Below are positions 59,601 to 64,000 of a stretch of 64,000 nt of DNA, piece after piece. The notes beneath the pieces are model-generated. The model did not search any database, was not told where the DNA came from, and saw nothing but the letters and a program-made list of their open reading frames with translations. Numbering within the stretch: the first letter of the stretch is position 1; each line of letters opens with the position of its first letter. Made by a program: the position numbers and the translations under genes. Source of the DNA: Bolinopsis microptera (taxonomy: Eukaryota; Ctenophora; Tentaculata; Lobata; Bolinopsidae); NCBI RefSeq assembly GCF_026151205.1, contig NC_087076.1:7910902-7974901 (forward strand). The letters are read 5' to 3'.

Positions 59601-62600
59601 GCACGTGCACGTGCGTGTTACAACCCTCGTTACTATGTAATGGTTATTGGTTACTTTGCAACTTCTTATTTTTCATCTAATTTGCACGTGGGCGGTCGTA
59701 CAGACAGACAGACAGACATAAAGAATTCTCTGAATTATAGTATTGATGATGACAATTTGCAAAGCTTTATAATGTTGCTGTTATTTAACCCATGACTGGT
59801 TAAAGTTAACTTTAACAACGTTTGGCATACCCACAGCGTTTTGATTATCTCAGATATATAAGAGAGCCTCTGATTTTTGAGCAGGATCACTTGTAGAGAC
59901 TTTCGCAGGTCTTATTTAGCGACATATGAGGTAGTATCAGTCAAATAGTGATGAACTAATTAAAGCTTTGCTTTTTTTGACAGTTTACGATCATAGCAAT
60001 CAAATTTGCCGAGCATATTGTTTTTATAGCAACCATATATGTCAAACGGAATATAGACTGGAACGAATATTAACCAATTACTCTCCTATTTTTAAATTTT
60101 AAGTTAATCGATATGCCCTTAAAATTATGAGATATCGCGCTGAAATCAGTATTTAAGGAATTTCTTATTATTTCAGTCTCATATCTACAGTTTGCCTTTA
60201 GGAGATGGTCAGTAAAGCATCCATTTAAATTGTTTTGATCTTGAAATGTTTAAAATTTCAAACAATTTAATTTGAATCCAATTAGTCGGAAGAATATTTT
60301 AAAGAGAGCGGCTAGCCGGATAGTTTTAAAGTTTTAAATGACCTATTATCTATAACCTATCATATATAAGAAACCTTAATTGAATCTTTTATTAACTTTT
60401 ATTGATTATTTTAATTTGGCTTATTTTTGGTTTGCATCTCCCTTCATTATATCAAAATTTGGCCAATAAGAAACACTTGTCCAAGCAACAGCTCTATAGT
60501 TACTAGGTGGGCGATCATTTACATAAATTGACAGATAATTTATATGGTTGTTCAGGAAGTCTTTACCATATTAATTTATATGGTTGTCCAGGAAGTTATT
60601 AGTCCACACCCCTACGAGTTGTTACATTTCGGCCTCCGATTGGAAAATGGAGCTCAACCTGGGCATGAAAATGTTCGGAATCATAGCATTAATTAAGGGG
60701 GGTAGAGATTTAGAGCTTATTTACTGTTTGTACTGGACAAACCTTCTTTTTTTTCTGGTGAAAGATTCAATTTTAGTGTATTTCTCTGATTTCAAGGGCC
60801 GTTTACAAACACAGCTTTAAGCAGACACAATAAATGTTGTGAAAAATACATTTGTTTGACCATTTTACTCATTTAATCCCGATTATATAATGTACTGCTT
60901 ATTGACGATCCTAGTGTAGCTTTAACTGAACTTTAGACTGAAAATTTGAGAATATTTGACATCCCACGTTTACCGCATACTTTTACTTTTAGTAAGCTAA
61001 GTTGGGGCACACAAAACGCAAAATCTAAATGTTAACTTGGTTGGAAAACATTTGAATCCATTTTAATTTCTCGACTTGTTAGTAATTTATATAAGTGAGT
61101 ATTAAAACTATTATAATATATATAATTATATATCTGAAAAATATTTGAGCTTGCAAAATCATAATTTTGTCCTGGAGGTTTAAATCAAGCTGATAACCGC
61201 CGTCCACTCTTCAGATTTTAGAGTTAAATGGTAATATTTTTTAAGAAGTTGGTACAAAAACATTATTCAAATTAGAGTTAAATGGCAATATTTTTTAAGT
61301 AGTTGGTATAAAAACATAATTCAAATTAGAGTTAAATGGCAATATTTTTTAAGTAGTTGATATAAAAACATAAATTGTTTCCGGCTTGATCCTTCTTGAA
61401 AGAAACCATTTAAAATTTCAGACAAATTGATTTTAATTACTCAGTTAAGAATAAGTTTTAAAGAGCGAACGGCTAGAAACTTCTTGTACCAGCTTGTATC
61501 GAGACCTTCGTGCAAATTGCTCGAATTTTTAAAGACTCTCTTGAGAAGGTTCTGGTGAGCAGTCCTCTCATTGGCTCCCCAGTAAACCACTAAATGATTT
61601 AACTAAAGTTGCAAAACGGTTCTTGCTGTTAATGCCTGTAGTAAATTACTTGCAGTTTGTCGAATATGGTTTCTGTTATTGTTGCAGTTGTTAGTCGGAA
61701 CTTTATTTTACGGAATATTCCATCAGTTTGTTAAGTTTTCTTTACATCGCCTTTTTTCTCATCGGTATTCGGTCAATTTGATAATTTAATTTGATTGGAA
61801 GCTTCATTAACAGAATAACAAATCAACCCCAAAATTGTAAATTTGCTTTCGTTTAAAGGACAAATACGTATCGCCAGTATACCTTAATAAATATATTATT
61901 GCGTTACGAAATTCAATCATCCGATATCTCAATATCTGGGTATTAATGCGATTTAGTTAACTTAATTTCGTTTCCTGAATCTTCTAGCTCGAACACTAAA
62001 CTATGATTTCAGAAGTTAGTTCAACGCTTGATGATTATAGACCAATAGTTTACACAACTAACTCATTTGTTTTCCCCAGCATTTTATCATATTAACAACT
62101 AATTATATTGAGAACTATTATATTAACCACTAATTCCTTCTAGCAAGAACTACAATAACAAATATGTCAAAGTTATTGGGAGCAGCAGCACAACCTGTTG
62201 AACTAGTCATGGTAATTGCAGTGCTGATGATACTAGCAATCTTGGGAATCATCACTAACGCATTCGTTATTAGGTAAATAATGATAATAATTGTTTTGTT
62301 AAATAATTGTCTAATTAAACTAACGTAATTTTTAACCTTTCCGCTTATTTGATTTGCTTTATGGTTGACTGGCTGGGATGGCAAAATTATTTTCAATTTT
62401 GAAGTTATATTTTATTTTATTTTATTTTATTTTTTCATTTTGAAGATATTAACCTATCACTACCTCAGGTTTTACTGGACCACCCGTTTCAAGTTTGTCT
62501 CCAGAATCTTCATCATCCGCAGTTTCCTGCACGGTCTCATCAGTATAACAGCTCTCTTCAACTGCGTGAGCTTCTTCACCTACTACTGCAAACTGGGAAC

Positions 62601-64000
62601 AGTCTTCGGCAAACATCACACTACTGACAATTTCATGTTTACCCACCACATGTTCCTGATACTCCTCCAGAGACTCACTGTCTTCGTCAGCATGACTCTT
62701 AGTTTCATGAGAACAGTTACCATTCTGGTGCCCTTCAGGAAGATAGCCAGCTGCAAGATCTACGCTGCTTGCGCTATCTACGGGGTTATTATTGTTGTGC
62801 TCCAACTCTTTGGGGGCACCTTCGACGCTGGCTCCAGAGAAAGCCTGGCTACCAACATTTTCATACTGGCACCGGACAATATCAGTTTCTTTTACATATT
62901 CTACGTTATGCCATTCCTTATCGCTGGACTAGTTATACTAGCCTCCATTATCATAGCCACCTGGAAGTTAAATATAAAGAAGAACAGGTACAGAAACCAG
63001 AAGAGAGAAAGTAAAGTAAGACAGGAGATGACAGCAACAATCCGTCTAATAGGCTTCATATTCCTGCTCTGCAACATGGGCTTCCCCACATTCCTGATCT
63101 ACATGTCTGCTACATCAACCCAAGCAGAGATGAAGACAACCCTGAGCAGCAAGCTGGAGTACGCCTGGGCTGCTTATATCCTGGGCAGTGTGATGAGCTT
63201 CCTGGATGCGGCTGTAACACCCATCATCCTCTCCGTCAGGGGGTCCCAGCTGAAGAAGGTCCACAGGGAGAACCTCCAGAGAGCTTTGAAGACCATATCC
63301 AGCAGACGAGAACTGGCTAAAGCAGATGGACCAGACAGACTTACTCTACAGTTCCTGGCAGCTTCCAGCATGCAGCTTAGTGGCCTGTGCCAGGAGGTTG
63401 TGGATACCAACTGTGTTATGAAGAGGAAGGTGACGAGAAAAAGTAGATCTCTTCAGACCAGGATAACTAGGTCCCACAGTGCGGACTTCAGTCTGAAACA
63501 GTTACCTGTCGTTTCTGAAGAAAGTGGAACTTCTTTGACCTGTAGCAATGCTACTGTTTGTACTTAGTTTTTATCCGTCTTTAATTTATTATATTATTTT
63601 TTTGTTTTTTGACTGGAAGTCAGGATGATTAATTTAAATTTTTTTGCAAAGCTTTTAACAATATTGTGAATTGTATCAATTTTTTCTTTAAATTTCACCC
63701 CTTGAATTTCATACTTTGAATAGTTTACGAATTATACAAGTTTCTTTCTTCTAATCACACTCATCACTAGTGCTAAAGTTGCTGCCCAAAATATCAAAAA
63801 AATCTACGATTCAGGAATGTTTTCAGTTATGCTATTAAATTGGGACTTTTCAGTTCGTGTTTCAGTATAACCTGTACTCTACACAATTACAGTTAAAATG
63901 TGCATACTAGTAATAGTTAAAATAACGTACCCGTCGCCCGGATCGTGGCACTCTTTATCACAAGTATGATTACCACACGGTAAGAGTCTACCACACGGTC
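56673..64000 (-). CDS. NFXL1: NFX1-type zinc-finger protein (partial, four exons seen)
   Basis: Minus-strand exons: 64000-63931 (continues past the window), 57582-57422, 57163-57036 and 56777-56673. All phases match, including a Gly codon split across the 6.3-kb intron. The sequence has the NFX1-type Cys/His spacing: CGRLLPCGNHTCDKECHDPG, CSTCEEMCARTWDCPHQC, CHPGSCPPCRQYLRLPCHCG, CGSQCSKLISCQHTCRKTCH, YCACRKVKKDYKCGEACG. Such fingers bind DNA (X-box) in NFX1, and some members act with E3 ligase activity. I favour NFXL1 over NFX1 because of the YCxCxxxKKxxxC ending and a possible C-terminal membrane exon at 47805-47950, but no R3H region is covered, so NFX1 is not excluded. A GPCR gene lies inside its largest visible intron on the other strand. 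Confidence 0.82.
57583..62163. other. Intron of the NFX1-type gene, non-coding part
   Basis: It contains a 17-bp perfect palindrome at 58459-58493, a ~54-bp unit (TTAGAGTTAAATGGCAATAT...) repeated three times at about 61215-61370, and a GACAGACAGACAGACA run near 59700. No exon is supported. Confidence 0.5.
62164..63567 (+). CDS. Rhodopsin-like orphan GPCR (two exons)
   Basis: Exon 1 is 62164-62273 and exon 2 is 62469-63567, joined through an Arg codon (AG/G), giving 402 residues. Exon 1 is almost all TM1, ending LAILGIITNAFVIR, with the Asn expected in class A TM1. Later helices are visible: ISITALFNCVSFFTYYCKL, LTVFVSMTLSFMRTVTIL, IYAACAIYGVIIVVLQLFGG, FFYIFYVMPFLIAGLVIL, LIGFIFLLCNMGFPTFLIYM and AAYILGSVMSFLDAAVTPII. 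The DRY position reads MRT and the NPxxY position VTPIILS, so it is divergent. Loop 3 and the tail are basic with many Ser/Thr, as for G-protein and arrestin contact. A longer frame opens upstream of exon 2, but the exon 1 splice restores a normal TM1. The ligand is unknown. Confidence 0.85.

Overview
The window is nuclear DNA from an animal: AT-rich, with split genes (GT-AG introns, one GC-AG) and very many mobile elements. The recognisable genes are metazoan: V-ATPase subunit E, a tetraspanin, IP3-receptor exons, an NFX1-type zinc-finger protein, a rhodopsin-like GPCR and a GPI-anchored Thr-rich protein. Intron size, the divergent GPCR and the retroelement types suggest an early-branching lineage such as a cnidarian, but I cannot fix the taxon.

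Layout. 1-5.4 kb: a 77-bp mini-element, a retroelement fragment (minus), a 561-bp hAT-type element and a broken condensation/acyltransferase-like gene. 5.4-8.2 kb: a complete 7-exon V-ATPase E gene (plus) with an antisense LINE tail in intron 2. 9.8-11.4 kb: three IP3-receptor exons (minus) with a premature TAG; the 3' splice site of the first is tandemly amplified. 13.0-16.0 kb: a LINE split by a hAT-type element, itself split by a tRNA-like tandem array. 16.1-22.7 kb: a tetraspanin gene (plus) whose long intron holds a TA-flanked transposon and a 15-bp minisatellite. 23.8-32.3 kb: LINE remnants and two inverted-repeat elements. 33.4-38.1 kb: a 6-exon gene (minus) for a secreted Cys- and Thr-rich, probably GPI-anchored protein. 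39-46.3 kb: a ~366-bp satellite split by a 3.5-kb element that is almost entirely polypurine. 47.8-55.4 kb: a possible terminal membrane exon, a Cys-rich secreted ORF, LINE pieces and several terminal-inverted-repeat elements. 56.7-64 kb: NFX1-type zinc-finger exons (minus), with a two-exon GPCR (plus) wholly inside one intron.

The genes do not form one pathway. What stands out is the number of target-site duplications that can be read directly. They define at least four TA-flanked elements with CCTTA termini, three hAT-like elements with 8-bp duplications, two tiny hairpin elements with 9-bp duplications, and single TTAA-, TTA- and ~10-bp-flanked elements. Gene models were built by hand from reading-frame continuity, splice consensus and remembered family motifs. 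No database search was possible.
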